Source of the DNA: an uncultured Collinsella sp.
GTDB taxonomy: Bacteria; Actinomycetota; Coriobacteriia; Coriobacteriales; Coriobacteriaceae
Direction of reading: 5' to 3'
Length of the DNA: 63,239 bases
Assembly: GCA_959600835.1 (NCBI GenBank)
Contig: CAUGNQ010000003.1
Location: 1-63,239, forward strand
A program made the position numbers and the translations under genes. Below are positions 17,059 to 24,820 of this stretch, one piece after another. Each line of letters starts with the position of its first letter. Within the stretch, counting starts at the first letter, position 1. The notes below the pieces were generated by a model. It was not told where the DNA came from, did no database searches, and saw only the letters and a program-made list of their open reading frames with translations.

Positions 17059-18822
17059 CTAGTGCTTGCCGCCGTGGCTGTTGAGCCAGATATTGCGGCC
17101 CAGCATAAGCGCCAGCACCAGCGCGCTCACGTAGCCCATAAAGCCAATGACCGGGATACCAAACACAACCGGCTCGATGCGTGCGTAGTACACCACCGAC
17201 GAACCGATAAACAGACCGGCGATAACGATAGCCATCGACATGCGGTCGATAATTCCGCCCAGCTGTCGCAGCGCCTTATCGCTGCTCATGATCTGCGTGT
17301 TCACCTTAAGCTGGCCGCGCGTGAGCATACGCGAAGCCAAGCCCAAATACTCGGCCGCCTCGAGCGAGCCTTTTGCCGCGCGATAGCTGCTCGCGGCCAG
17401 ATCGCGTCCCATATCACGCACGCGCGCATAGGTGCTTTTCTCGTTTTTAATGTGGGTTTGGATGATCTGGATCATGTTGACGTTGGGCATGTACTCGGTC
17501 AGCAAACCCTCGAGCGTCACCATGCCGCGCGCGAACATCGTCACCACGCTCGGCAGCTCAACGTCGTTTTTGCGCGCCAGATTTAACAGCGAGGTCAAAA
17601 ACTCGCCGATATCCAGGTCCTTAAGATCGAGCCCCGCAAAGTCAGCCACGATAAAGTCCAAATCGGACAAAAAGGCCGAATGATCGAGCTCAGCCGAGTC
17701 GCCACGCGTCACGGCGAAGCGCATGAGCGAATCCTTGAGCTTGGGCACGTCACCCTCGGCCACGGCGAAAATCATGTCCTTGACGATACCGCGATCGTGA
17801 CTCGACATGCGTCCGACCATGCCCAAGTCGATAAAGTAAACGATGCCGTCCTTGAGAATAATGTTTCCCGCATGCGGGTCGGCATGGAAAAAGCCGTCAT
17901 CGAGCACCTGCGTCGAGTAATCCTCGACGATTGCGGCACCGATCTTTTCCAAGTCATAGCCCTCGGCCACCAAGCGTTCAGGATCGGCGATCGAAATGCC
18001 GTCGACGTAGTCCATAACCACCACGTGCTCGGTGCACAGGTCCAGATAGGATTTAGGACACGTCACGCCATGAACGCTCTTATGGAACTCGTAGAAGTCG
18101 TTGAGGTTTTTGGCCTCGGCCAAAAAGTTGGTCTCCTCGCGAAACGAGGTCCACAACTCCTCGACTACGCCGTGCAGGTCAACAAATTGATCGGTGTTGA
18201 CGAACTTGGAAACGATACGCACCACCGAGCGGATGATATCGATGTCCTGTGCCATAACCTGCTGCGCACCGGGGCGCTGCACCTTGACGGCCACGTCCTC
18301 GCCCGTCACCAGACGAGCGCGGTGCACCTGCGCGAGCGATGCGCTACCAAGCGGATTGGGGTCGATCGCATCGAACATCTCCCCCAGGCGCAGGCCGTAT
18401 TCTTCTTCCAGACAACTGAGTACGACCTCGTACGGCACCGGCTCCACGTCGGAGCGCAGACGACGCAGCTCGTCGCAAAAGCGTTGCGGCAGAATCTCGG
18501 ACCGGTTGGCCAGAATCTGCCCCATCTTGACGAACATGGGGCCGAGTTCCTCGAGCAGGCGGCGCAAACGAACCGGCGTGAGGTTATCCCACACACGGTA
18601 CTTTTTGACCAGGCGAACAATCTGCCCGATGCGTTCGCGACGACCCGCCGGCGTGAGCTGGTATTCCTCGTCCGGCGCCATCGCGTCGGGCTCCTCTGGC
18701 ACCATATCGACAGCGCGCGGCTTCTTGCGAGCGCCCGAGACGGCGGCGTCGACCTCATCGACAACCGCCGCCTCGTCACCCAAGGGATCTAGATTGTTGT
18801 AATCGGTGGTGGAATCTGCCAT
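17059..18822 (-). CDS. AarF/UbiB/ABC1 kinase-like protein
   Basis: 587 residues of the ABC1 atypical kinase family. Seen: the KMGQILANRSEI motif (KxGQ, about 95-106), an Ala/Ser-rich nucleotide loop GSASLAQVHRA (about 156), AVKVQRPG with the catalytic lysine, HADPHAGNI (catalytic loop) and DLGMVGR (metal-binding). Two C-terminal hydrophobic helices (about 535-580) anchor it to the membrane. An acidic 50-residue extension precedes the domain. In other bacteria UbiB helps lipid or quinone metabolism; the substrate here is unknown. It follows the small helical gene by 8 bases, so the two are an operon. Confidence 0.92.
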   Translation of the reverse strand: MADSTTDYNNLDPLGDEAAVVDEVDAAVSGARKKPRAVDMVPEEPDAMAPDEEYQLTPAGRRERIGQIVRLVKKYRVWDNLTPVRLRRLLEELGPMFVKMGQILANRSEILPQRFCDELRRLRSDVEPVPYEVVLSCLEEEYGLRLGEMFDAIDPNPLGSASLAQVHRARLVTGEDVAVKVQRPGAQQVMAQDIDIIRSVVRIVSKFVNTDQFVDLHGVVEELWTSFREETNFLAEAKNLNDFYEFHKSVHGVTCPKSYLDLCTEHVVVMDYVDGISIADPERLVAEGYDLEKIGAAIVEDYSTQVLDDGFFHADPHAGNIILKDGIVYFIDLGMVGRMSSHDRGIVKDMIFAVAEGDVPKLKDSLMRFAVTRGDSAELDHSAFLSDLDFIVADFAGLDLKDLDIGEFLTSLLNLARKNDVELPSVVTMFARGMVTLEGLLTEYMPNVNMIQIIQTHIKNEKSTYARVRDMGRDLAASSYRAAKGSLEAAEYLGLASRMLTRGQLKVNTQIMSSDKALRQLGGIIDRMSMAIVIAGLFIGSSVVYYARIEPVVFGIPVIGFMGYVSALVLALMLGRNIWLNSHGGKH

Positions 18823-18830
18823 CTGCGCTG

Positions 18831-19247
18831 CTACTCGGCCTCTTCGGTATCCTTCGCATCGTCGGGCTCAACGGACTCGACGGGCACCGAGGTCACGTTG
18901 TCCTCGACCGAATCGACGATGTCGCGCACATGGGCCAGGAAGGCCGTACGCTCGGGCGCGGTCATAACGCGGACGCGAGCCAGAATGAGCTCGTCGAGCA
19001 CGCGTTGGGCCGCGGTCTCGCCCTGCATGCCCAAGCGCTCGGTCAGATCGGAGATGGTACCGCCGGCCTGCTCGAACATGTCGGACACGCTGCGGGCGAT
19101 ATCGGGGGTGACGGTGTCCTTGCGGACCTGCTCGCCTTTGGTGTTAAGGTCGTCGAGGACCTTCTTGCCGCCTTCGACGGCAACGGCGGCAGCGCCAAAG
19201 CCCACGTTGATGGCGCCGTTAACAAGCTGATCGAGTTTCATAACCAT
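18831..19247 (-). CDS. Phasin-like helical protein
   Basis: 138 residues, mostly predicted amphipathic helix, with a Gly/Ala-rich segment near the N-terminus (GAINVGFGAAAVAVEGG) and an acidic tail ending DTEEAE. The pattern resembles phasin-like or PhaF/PhaI-type granule-associated proteins, often found beside ABC1 kinases. ATG 19247 is chosen because GGAG lies 6 bases upstream; a TTG at 19259 overlaps that site. It is cotranscribed with the ABC1 kinase gene (8-base gap), suggesting a membrane-surface partner. Function not established. Confidence 0.7.
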   Translation of the reverse strand: MVMKLDQLVNGAINVGFGAAAVAVEGGKKVLDDLNTKGEQVRKDTVTPDIARSVSDMFEQAGGTISDLTERLGMQGETAAQRVLDELILARVRVMTAPERTAFLAHVRDIVDSVEDNVTSVPVESVEPDDAKDTEEAE

Positions 19248-19346
19248 GGTTGTCTCCAATCACAAACAACTGCATTGGCGTTCTTGTACCCAAGATTGAG
19301 TGAAAGCGACAAAGCGTTTTAGCGCTATTCGATCGACGGGAAATCC

Positions 19347-20870
19347 CTATCTCACGTTGTCGTTCATCGCGAAAGAGTTCTTCATGGCGCAGCTCGTGGT
19401 GTAGAGCACCTTGCCCAGTAGAGCATCGGTCTCTACACGAACACGCTCGGCAAAGGCCTCGTTGGCGCGTGCAAGCTCGGCAGGCACCTCGGCCTCGGGC
19501 AGCGCGGCTACGACAGCGTCGACGTCATGGATCTGCTTGTGGCCCATGCCACCGACCTTCTCCTGGTAGTCCTCCACAGCGCGGCCGCACTCATGGAAGC
19601 GGACGTCGGCCAGCGCTCCGATCAGGCGGTTGGCCCAGTAGAAGTTTTCGGACGTCACGCGAGCCTGCGTATCGGCATAGTACTCGGGCATGGTCTCGAC
19701 GTTGGCGTACAGCGGAACCAGCGCGTTAAACGAGTTGGAACCAAAGGCCATCCACTGCACGGCGCGGTAGGCCGGCTGCGCATAGGGGCGCAGCTGCAGC
19801 ACGGCGAGCTGGCTGTTACGGTTGATGCCGATGGGGCGATAGGCACCGCGCGTGGCGGGCGTGCCCTTGCTGCCGTAGCAGTCGTACTCCGTGCCCTGGT
19901 AGTGGCTCGAAAGCACGTACTTGATGTCCTCGATGGTCACCTTGCGCTCGGGCACGCGGCTCCAGGGGATATCGTCGCTCTCGGGCGTGTAGTCGGCCTC
20001 GGAACCGTCCCACACATCGCTGGGGTTGAGGCAGCGCTGCATGTACCAGGCGCGCGGCGTGTTGTAGACATGGTCGCTGTCGCTGTGCGAGCCAAAGGCC
20101 TCGCGCGGGTTAAAGATCGCAGCCGGGCCGTCGCCATCGACGCCCAGCGTCAGGTCCAGATGCCACTCGGCCATCCAGGCACGCAGGTCGGCGGAGCACA
20201 TGTGGTCGGCCTGGGCGCCCTCGGCGTCATCCAGGTCAAAGCTGTCGATACCCAGCTGGTTGGGCATGGTCACATAGGCGTCATCGGGCACGCGCTTGGC
20301 GATCCAGTGGTGGCCGCCGATGGTCTCGAGCCACCAGATCTCGTCCACGTCGCTAAAGGCGATGCCGTTGTTCTCGTAGGTGCCATAACGCTCGAGCAGG
20401 TCACCCAGAATGCGTACGCCGTCGCGGGCGGATTTGGCATATGGCAGCACCAGGGTCACCATGTCCTCCTCGCCCAGACCGCCGGGCTGCGCCGGAACAT
20501 AGCCGTCCTCGTCCTCGTTGCCCTTGGCGGGCACGTAGTCGACGAGCGGGTCGGCGCCGCGAACGCGCTCGTTGGTGGTGAGCGTCTCGGTTGCGGACAT
20601 GCCCACATTGAGCTCGTTGAAACCGGCCTCGGCCCAGATGCCGTGGCCCGGGACAACATCGGGGACGCTCGTGTAGCGCATGGGATTGTCGGACAGCTCA
20701 ACGGTTAGGTGACTCAGGACGCTCGTGTAGACGCGCGGCTGCTCGTCGGGATGCACCACGCGCATACGCTTGGGCTCAAACACCCCGTTGGACGAGTCCT
20801 CGTTACGCGCGACCAGGGTCGACCCGTCGTAGCTCGCATTCTTACCAACCAAAATCGTTGTGCACGGCAT
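19347..20870 (-). CDS. pepD: C69 family dipeptidase
   Basis: 507 residues of peptidase family C69 (PepDA type), an Ntn hydrolase cleaving dipeptides. The N-terminus MPCTTILVGKNAS places the nucleophile Cys at position 3. Further signatures are STLVARNEDS, GFNELNVGMSATETL and EIWWLETIGGHHW. No signal peptide is present, so it is cytoplasmic. Translation probably starts at ATG 20870, 6 bases after AAGGAGG; the ATG at 20876 abuts that site. Codon use is ordinary for the window. Confidence 0.93.
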   Translation of the reverse strand: MPCTTILVGKNASYDGSTLVARNEDSSNGVFEPKRMRVVHPDEQPRVYTSVLSHLTVELSDNPMRYTSVPDVVPGHGIWAEAGFNELNVGMSATETLTTNERVRGADPLVDYVPAKGNEDEDGYVPAQPGGLGEEDMVTLVLPYAKSARDGVRILGDLLERYGTYENNGIAFSDVDEIWWLETIGGHHWIAKRVPDDAYVTMPNQLGIDSFDLDDAEGAQADHMCSADLRAWMAEWHLDLTLGVDGDGPAAIFNPREAFGSHSDSDHVYNTPRAWYMQRCLNPSDVWDGSEADYTPESDDIPWSRVPERKVTIEDIKYVLSSHYQGTEYDCYGSKGTPATRGAYRPIGINRNSQLAVLQLRPYAQPAYRAVQWMAFGSNSFNALVPLYANVETMPEYYADTQARVTSENFYWANRLIGALADVRFHECGRAVEDYQEKVGGMGHKQIHDVDAVVAALPEAEVPAELARANEAFAERVRVETDALLGKVLYTTSCAMKNSFAMNDNVR

Positions 20871-20951
20871 GCGCATCCTCCTTGAGCGAAGAAATCAAAC
20901 GGCAACAGTGTATCGCTTCGGCGTAAAAAGGGCGAAACCACGGCACTGGCA

Positions 20952-21192
20952 ACCCCTGTGGTCAAAAAATGCCAAATATGAGTACTGTCACCAATTTAGT
21001 AACAGCAATTTTGCTACGCATAGGTGTCGAAAGTCTACATTTGTTCAAAAATTAGATGATGTAATTCCTCATAGGTCCAATAAAATAGGCTCTCTATCGA
21101 TAATAAATATCGTTAGAGAGCCAAATTAGCCTAAAATATATGTGAGTATCTTGGCAACAGTACTCATATTTGGCATTTTTTGTCCACGGGGT
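20952..21192. mobile_element. MITE-like element with long terminal inverted repeats
   Basis: A 241-bp AT-rich block between pepD and folD. Terminal arms 20963-20988 and 21157-21182 are perfect 26-base inverted repeats (TGCCAAATATGAGTACTGT within). With one mismatch and one gap the match extends outwards to 20952 and 21192. Inside, 9-base arms GGCTCTCTA/TAGAGAGCC plus CGAT/ATCG form a second hairpin near 21088-21122. No coding capacity and no clear target duplication. The outer A6/T6 runs could also make it act as a two-way terminator. Confidence 0.6.
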
Positions 21193-21224
21193 ATAGAACT
21201 AACCCCTCAAACAGCCCAAAACGC

Positions 21225-22079
21225 CTATTTCGATGCGCGCTCGGCCGCTTCGATCACGTGTTTGGCGAGGATCGCCGTCGTCACGGCGCCCACGCCGCCC
21301 GGCACGGGCGTGATGGCGTTAACGACCGGCTCCGCGGCATCAAAATCGACGTCGCCGACCAGCTTGCCGGCGGCCTCGTCCCAGTTAATGCCCACATCGA
21401 TGATCGTCTGGCCCTCGCGAACCGCATCCGCGCCAATCGTGCGCGCGCGTCCAACGGCCGCAACCACAATATCAGCCGCACGGCACTCGGCAGCCAAGTC
21501 GCGCGTATGTGTATGGCATGTCGTCACCGTGGCATTGCGAGCCGTAAGCATGGCGGCAACAGGACGGCCAATCACCAGCGAGCGCCCGACCACAGCAACC
21601 TTAGCTCCATCCAGTTCAACGCCGTAATGATCCAGCAAAGCAAGCACGGCTTCGGCTGTGCAGGGGGCAAAACCCTCGCCGCGCCCCGAAAGCGTGGTGA
21701 GCAGCGAAGCCGGCGTCATGGAGTCAACGTCCTTGGCGGGATCGAGCGCTGCGGCGACGGCGTTCTCGTCAAGGCCGGCGGGCAGCGGGCGGAACATCAA
21801 ACAGCCATGAACAGCCGAATCGGTATTGATGTCCTCGATGGCCGTCAACAGCTCGTCCTGCGAAACATCGGCAGAAAGCAAAACGCGACGAGCCTCAATC
21901 CCCACTTTTTCGCAGCGCTTGAGCGCACCGCGCTCGTAGGATAGGTCGTCCTCGCGTTCACCTACACGCACGATAGCCAACGTCGGAACAACGGCCCGCT
22001 CGCGCAAAGCCACGCAGCGAGTAGCAAGTTCCTCGGTCAACGCGCGGGCGACGGGAGCACCCTTCAGTAGCTCAGCCAT
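21225..22079 (-). CDS. folD: Methylene-THF dehydrogenase / methenyl-THF cyclohydrolase FolD
   Basis: 284 residues. FolD interconverts 5,10-methylene-, methenyl- and 10-formyl-tetrahydrofolate using NAD(P). Signatures: the LAIVRVGEREDDLSYERGALK block with the catalytic lysine, DSAVHGCLMFRPLP (usually G-x-L-V-Q-x-PLP; here the Q is F/R), CTAEAVLALL, VVGRSLVIGRPVAAML and PVPGGVGAVTTAIL. ATG 22079 starts 2 bases after the fchA stop with GAGGGG upstream, so the genes are coupled. With fchA and the fhs gene at 33-34 kb it covers the formate-to-methylene-THF branch. Confidence 0.93.
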   Translation of the reverse strand: MAELLKGAPVARALTEELATRCVALRERAVVPTLAIVRVGEREDDLSYERGALKRCEKVGIEARRVLLSADVSQDELLTAIEDINTDSAVHGCLMFRPLPAGLDENAVAAALDPAKDVDSMTPASLLTTLSGRGEGFAPCTAEAVLALLDHYGVELDGAKVAVVGRSLVIGRPVAAMLTARNATVTTCHTHTRDLAAECRAADIVVAAVGRARTIGADAVREGQTIIDVGINWDEAAGKLVGDVDFDAAEPVVNAITPVPGGVGAVTTAILAKHVIEAAERASK

Positions 22080-22081
22080 GG

Positions 22082-22714
22082 CTATCCCCTCTTCCTTGCG
22101 GCGTCGGCGGCGCGGCGCGCCAGCGCATCGGCGCGCGGCAGCCACGTATCCAGCAGCTCATCGCACGCTGCCTCGAGCTCCTCGGCGCGTGCACGATCCT
22201 TCATAGACGTGGTGTTCGCAAAGAGCGTCAAGCTCGCGCCCTGCATAGCAGCACGGCAGAACACGGCGCCGCACGCCACATCGGACAGCAGCTGACGCGA
22301 ACCCTTGTCGGCCATGTCCTCGAGCAGCGCCAGTGCACGCCCGCAGGCATCCATAATGCGATACGGCGGCATAGCGGCCACATGCAGCGCATCCTGAATC
22401 GCGGTCACTCGAGCCGGATCGTCACGCGGAATACCGTACGCCGCGGACACCCGCCCATAGGCACGAACGTCCTCGGCAACCAACTCGACAAGCTCCTGGG
22501 CCAGCTCATCAGCCTGGGCAAACGCGCGCGTCAGGTCATCCGCACGATCAGCAAGCGCGGGATTAGTCGCACCGTAGCGGGCAACCATTCCGCACAGCGA
22601 GGCGCCCAGTGCGCCCACAAAGGCGCTCGCGCTACCGCCACCGGGAACCGGCTCGCGCGCGGCAAGCGCCTCGGCAAACTCTCGACAGGTTTTATCCATC
22701 ATCTCTTGGCTCAT
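22082..22714 (-). CDS. fchA: Methenyl-THF cyclohydrolase / formimido-THF cyclodeaminase family protein
   Basis: 210 residues of the FTCD_C family, all-helical enzymes that deaminate formiminotetrahydrofolate or hydrolyse methenyl-THF. The N-terminal PVPGGGSASAFVGALGASL block is diagnostic. ATG 22714 follows GAAGGTG by 7 bases; the GTG at 22720 abuts that site. It is translationally linked to folD. In purine- or histidine-fermenting anaerobes the family is called FchA; which reaction dominates cannot be told from sequence. Confidence 0.88.
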   Translation of the reverse strand: MSQEMMDKTCREFAEALAAREPVPGGGSASAFVGALGASLCGMVARYGATNPALADRADDLTRAFAQADELAQELVELVAEDVRAYGRVSAAYGIPRDDPARVTAIQDALHVAAMPPYRIMDACGRALALLEDMADKGSRQLLSDVACGAVFCRAAMQGASLTLFANTTSMKDRARAEELEAACDELLDTWLPRADALARRAADAARKRG

Positions 22715-23089
22715 GCGCACGCACCTTCAAGTCATATACACGGTCGGGCGGCAACCGCCAACCAACCACATCGAACACGTAATGGTGCTAAGTCTAGCCC
22801 ATAAGCACATGAGCGTCAGCGCACCTGGCCATCGCGGATTTCTATGACACACGATAGGCGGCAGCGACGCAAACATGGGACACATGGCCCACGTTTCGGG
22901 ACTCTCGGACGGCGGCAACTGGGGCATACATATAGATAAGGAGCCCCATGCTGGGGTAACGCTCGCCACGGCGCCGGACACAGAACGGAGGAATCACCAC
23001 ACAGCAAATAAAGCCATCATGTGCAAGCGCAACCGCCGATTGGCGAACCGCTGCACACGATGCCCCTAACAGACAAGGAGGACGCCACC
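22715..23089. other. Non-coding region before the first lipoprotein
   Basis: No gene was recognised in these 375 bases. It holds the 17-base motif at 22875-22891, an AAGGAG ahead of a trivial three-codon frame near 22939, and several small GC stems. It probably contains the divergent promoters of fchA and the lipoprotein gene. Confidence 0.4.
22875..22891. repeat. 17-base repeat upstream of lipoprotein 1
   Basis: ATGGGACACATGGCCCA, identical to 23830-23846 upstream of the paralogous lipoprotein. It lies 198 bases before the start codon. It has partial TGGG/CCCA symmetry and may be a regulatory site copied with the gene. Confidence 0.45.
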
Positions 23090-23689
23090 ATGAAGAAAAA
23101 GACCCTATCGATCCTTTCCCTTTGCATCGCCCTCTTTGCCGCGCTCGCCCTTGTGGGCTGCGGCGGGATCGCATCGGGCGGAGGCAGCAGCACCTCAAAG
23201 AGCGAAGGCAAGGAAAAGGCCCCCGTCGCCGAAAAGACTGACTTTATCTGGTTTAAGGTCGAGATGCCCGAGAGCGTTGGCGTGAGCGACTCCGCCGGCA
23301 AGAACGCCGACAGGGTCCAGCTCACCTTCCCCGAGAACGAGAACACCACAGTCGACCGCTTTATCCCCGTTTGGGAAGAGAAGATGACGGCAGAAGAAGC
23401 TCTTGCCGATGAGGGTCGAAAGAACAGCATGTTCCAGTGGAAAGTTGGCGACCCCGTCGAGTACAACGGCAGGACATGGCTCACCGGAACGTGCGAGGAC
23501 AACCGCGGCACCCATACCTATCTCTTTACCGACGTTGAACCGGGAAGCGTCTGCGTTCTCATCGCGAACTTCGATCAGCACGAGAAAGAAGCCGAGACGC
23601 TCCTCAACTCCATCGAGTTCCCCGATGACATGGCGAAGGCAGTTGCCGAGGCACGCGAAGTTGAGATTTCGAGCATCAAGATCAAGTAA
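23090..23689 (+). CDS. Exported lipoprotein, copy 1 of a tandem pair
   Basis: 199 residues with a lipoprotein signal: basic MKKK, a hydrophobic stretch and lipobox LVGC near residue 24, so it is lipid-anchored outside the cell. A short Gly/Ser linker precedes a domain starting TDFIWFKVEMPE. The domain has alternating strands and a WLTGTCEDNRGTHTYLF segment, and ends in a helix plus ISSIKIK. It is unrelated to any family I recognise. ATG 23090 has AAGGAGG upstream. The neighbour at 23921 is a paralogue. Confidence 0.8.
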   Translation: MKKKTLSILSLCIALFAALALVGCGGIASGGGSSTSKSEGKEKAPVAEKTDFIWFKVEMPESVGVSDSAGKNADRVQLTFPENENTTVDRFIPVWEEKMTAEEALADEGRKNSMFQWKVGDPVEYNGRTWLTGTCEDNRGTHTYLFTDVEPGSVCVLIANFDQHEKEAETLLNSIEFPDDMAKAVAEAREVEISSIKIK

Positions 23690-23748
23690 CGGGACCCCGC
23701 ACACGCCCACGTACGCGCGCCCCATTAAAACAACGGGCACCCAACCCC

Positions 23749-23783
23749 GGGGAGGGCCGACAACATCGGCCCTCCCCTCTTTT
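23749..23783 (+). terminator. Terminator after lipoprotein 1
   Basis: Perfect 12-base arms (23749-23760 and 23766-23777) with a 5-base loop and TCTTTT tail. Confidence 0.9.
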
Positions 23784-23829
23784 GCGCCCGCGCATATTGC
23801 CACTTAACGGCGCAAATCCGGCCCTCAGA

Positions 23830-23846
23830 ATGGGACACATGGCCCA
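23830..23846. repeat. 17-base repeat upstream of lipoprotein 2
   Basis: Second exact copy of the motif at 22875-22891, here 74 bases before the start codon. Confidence 0.45.
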
Positions 23847-23920
23847 CCCTAGCGAGCCGTCCACGCGTACAGTAAAGGCAGGTAATCCATGGGCGGTTAC
23901 AGATCGAGGAGGACACGACC

Positions 23921-24514
23921 ATGAAAAAGAAGGCCTTAGCGATTCTCACCCTCTGCATCAGTCTCTTTGCCGCGGTTGCCCTGGTGGGCTGCGGTGGCAG
24001 CGGCGGCGCTACCGGCAGTGGCGGTGGCGGCGGAGCAGAAAAGCCAGCCGTGGATATGAGGACCGACTTCATTTGGTTTAAGGTCGAGGTCCCCGAGGGC
24101 GTCGAGATCACCGACGTTGCCGGTGACACGGCCGACAGGGCCCAGTTTAAGTTCACCGAGAGCGAGCATGCGAGCGACCGCTTCATTCCCGTCTTCGACC
24201 CCGACAAGAACGCCGACGAGCTGTTCGACTACGAGGCAAAGTGGAAGGCCAACTCCGGATGGACCGAGAGCGACCCCGTTAAATACAACGGCAAGACCTG
24301 GCGCAGTGCTTACTTTACGCACTCGGGCGGCGTAACGACCGAGTACTTTACCGACGTTGACGGCGGCAGCGTTTACGTGCGCATCGATAACGTCGAGGAG
24401 CACAAGGATGCCGTCGAGACCATGATGAAGTCTCTGGAGTTTGCCGATGATATCGCCAAGGCCAAGACCGAGGCCATGGATGTTAAGCTCGACGATATCG
24501 AGATCAAGCGCTAA
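23921..24514 (+). CDS. Exported lipoprotein, copy 2 of a tandem pair
   Basis: 197 residues, same plan as copy 1: MKKK signal, lipobox LVGC near residue 23, Gly-rich linker, then TDFIWFKVEVPEG and a matching fold ending DDIEIKR. Shared blocks include DRFIPV, DPV-YNGKTW and a YFTDV segment before a short strand (VYVRIDN). A GAGGA ribosome-binding site precedes ATG 23921. Each copy has its own terminator and its own 17-base upstream motif, so they are separate transcription units made by tandem duplication. Confidence 0.8.
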   Translation: MKKKALAILTLCISLFAAVALVGCGGSGGATGSGGGGGAEKPAVDMRTDFIWFKVEVPEGVEITDVAGDTADRAQFKFTESEHASDRFIPVFDPDKNADELFDYEAKWKANSGWTESDPVKYNGKTWRSAYFTHSGGVTTEYFTDVDGGSVYVRIDNVEEHKDAVETMMKSLEFADDIAKAKTEAMDVKLDDIEIKR

Positions 24515-24820
24515 GCGACTGGCGAGCGCAATGGGAAACACGAGCGCAGCGCAAGCAAGCGACGGTGCCCCAGCGTTTCGTACTAAGGGAGGGCCGGTAA
24601 ACCGACCCTCCCTTTCTTATGCCGGCACCTGACGAACGCGAGGATGCCGGACGCCGGAACCACCCCAAATGTGGCAACGGTACGAAAACGGCAAGCACCC
24701 AAACACGTCCGCCCGCCGATTTATAGCGCCGCGCACACAATTTAAGCCGACACCTTTAAACATCCGGGCAGTATAGTGACCAAAATGAGCGCATTACCGC
24801 ACCCTGCGAATGGAGGAGTT
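24515..24820. other. Intergenic region, lipoprotein 2 to PI-PLC-like gene
   Basis: It contains the terminator at 24585-24618 and, near its end, TATAGT at 24772-24777, a plausible -10 box about 45 bases before the next start. Nothing coding was seen. Confidence 0.35.
24585..24618 (+). terminator. Terminator after lipoprotein 2
   Basis: Fourteen-base arms (24585-24598 and 24601-24614, one mismatch) with a 2-base loop and a CTT/T-rich tail. Confidence 0.8.

Noticed and set aside
22934..22950. AAGGAG plus ATG three-codon leader frame upstream of lipoprotein 1
   Set aside because: Too short to support as a leader peptide; could be chance.
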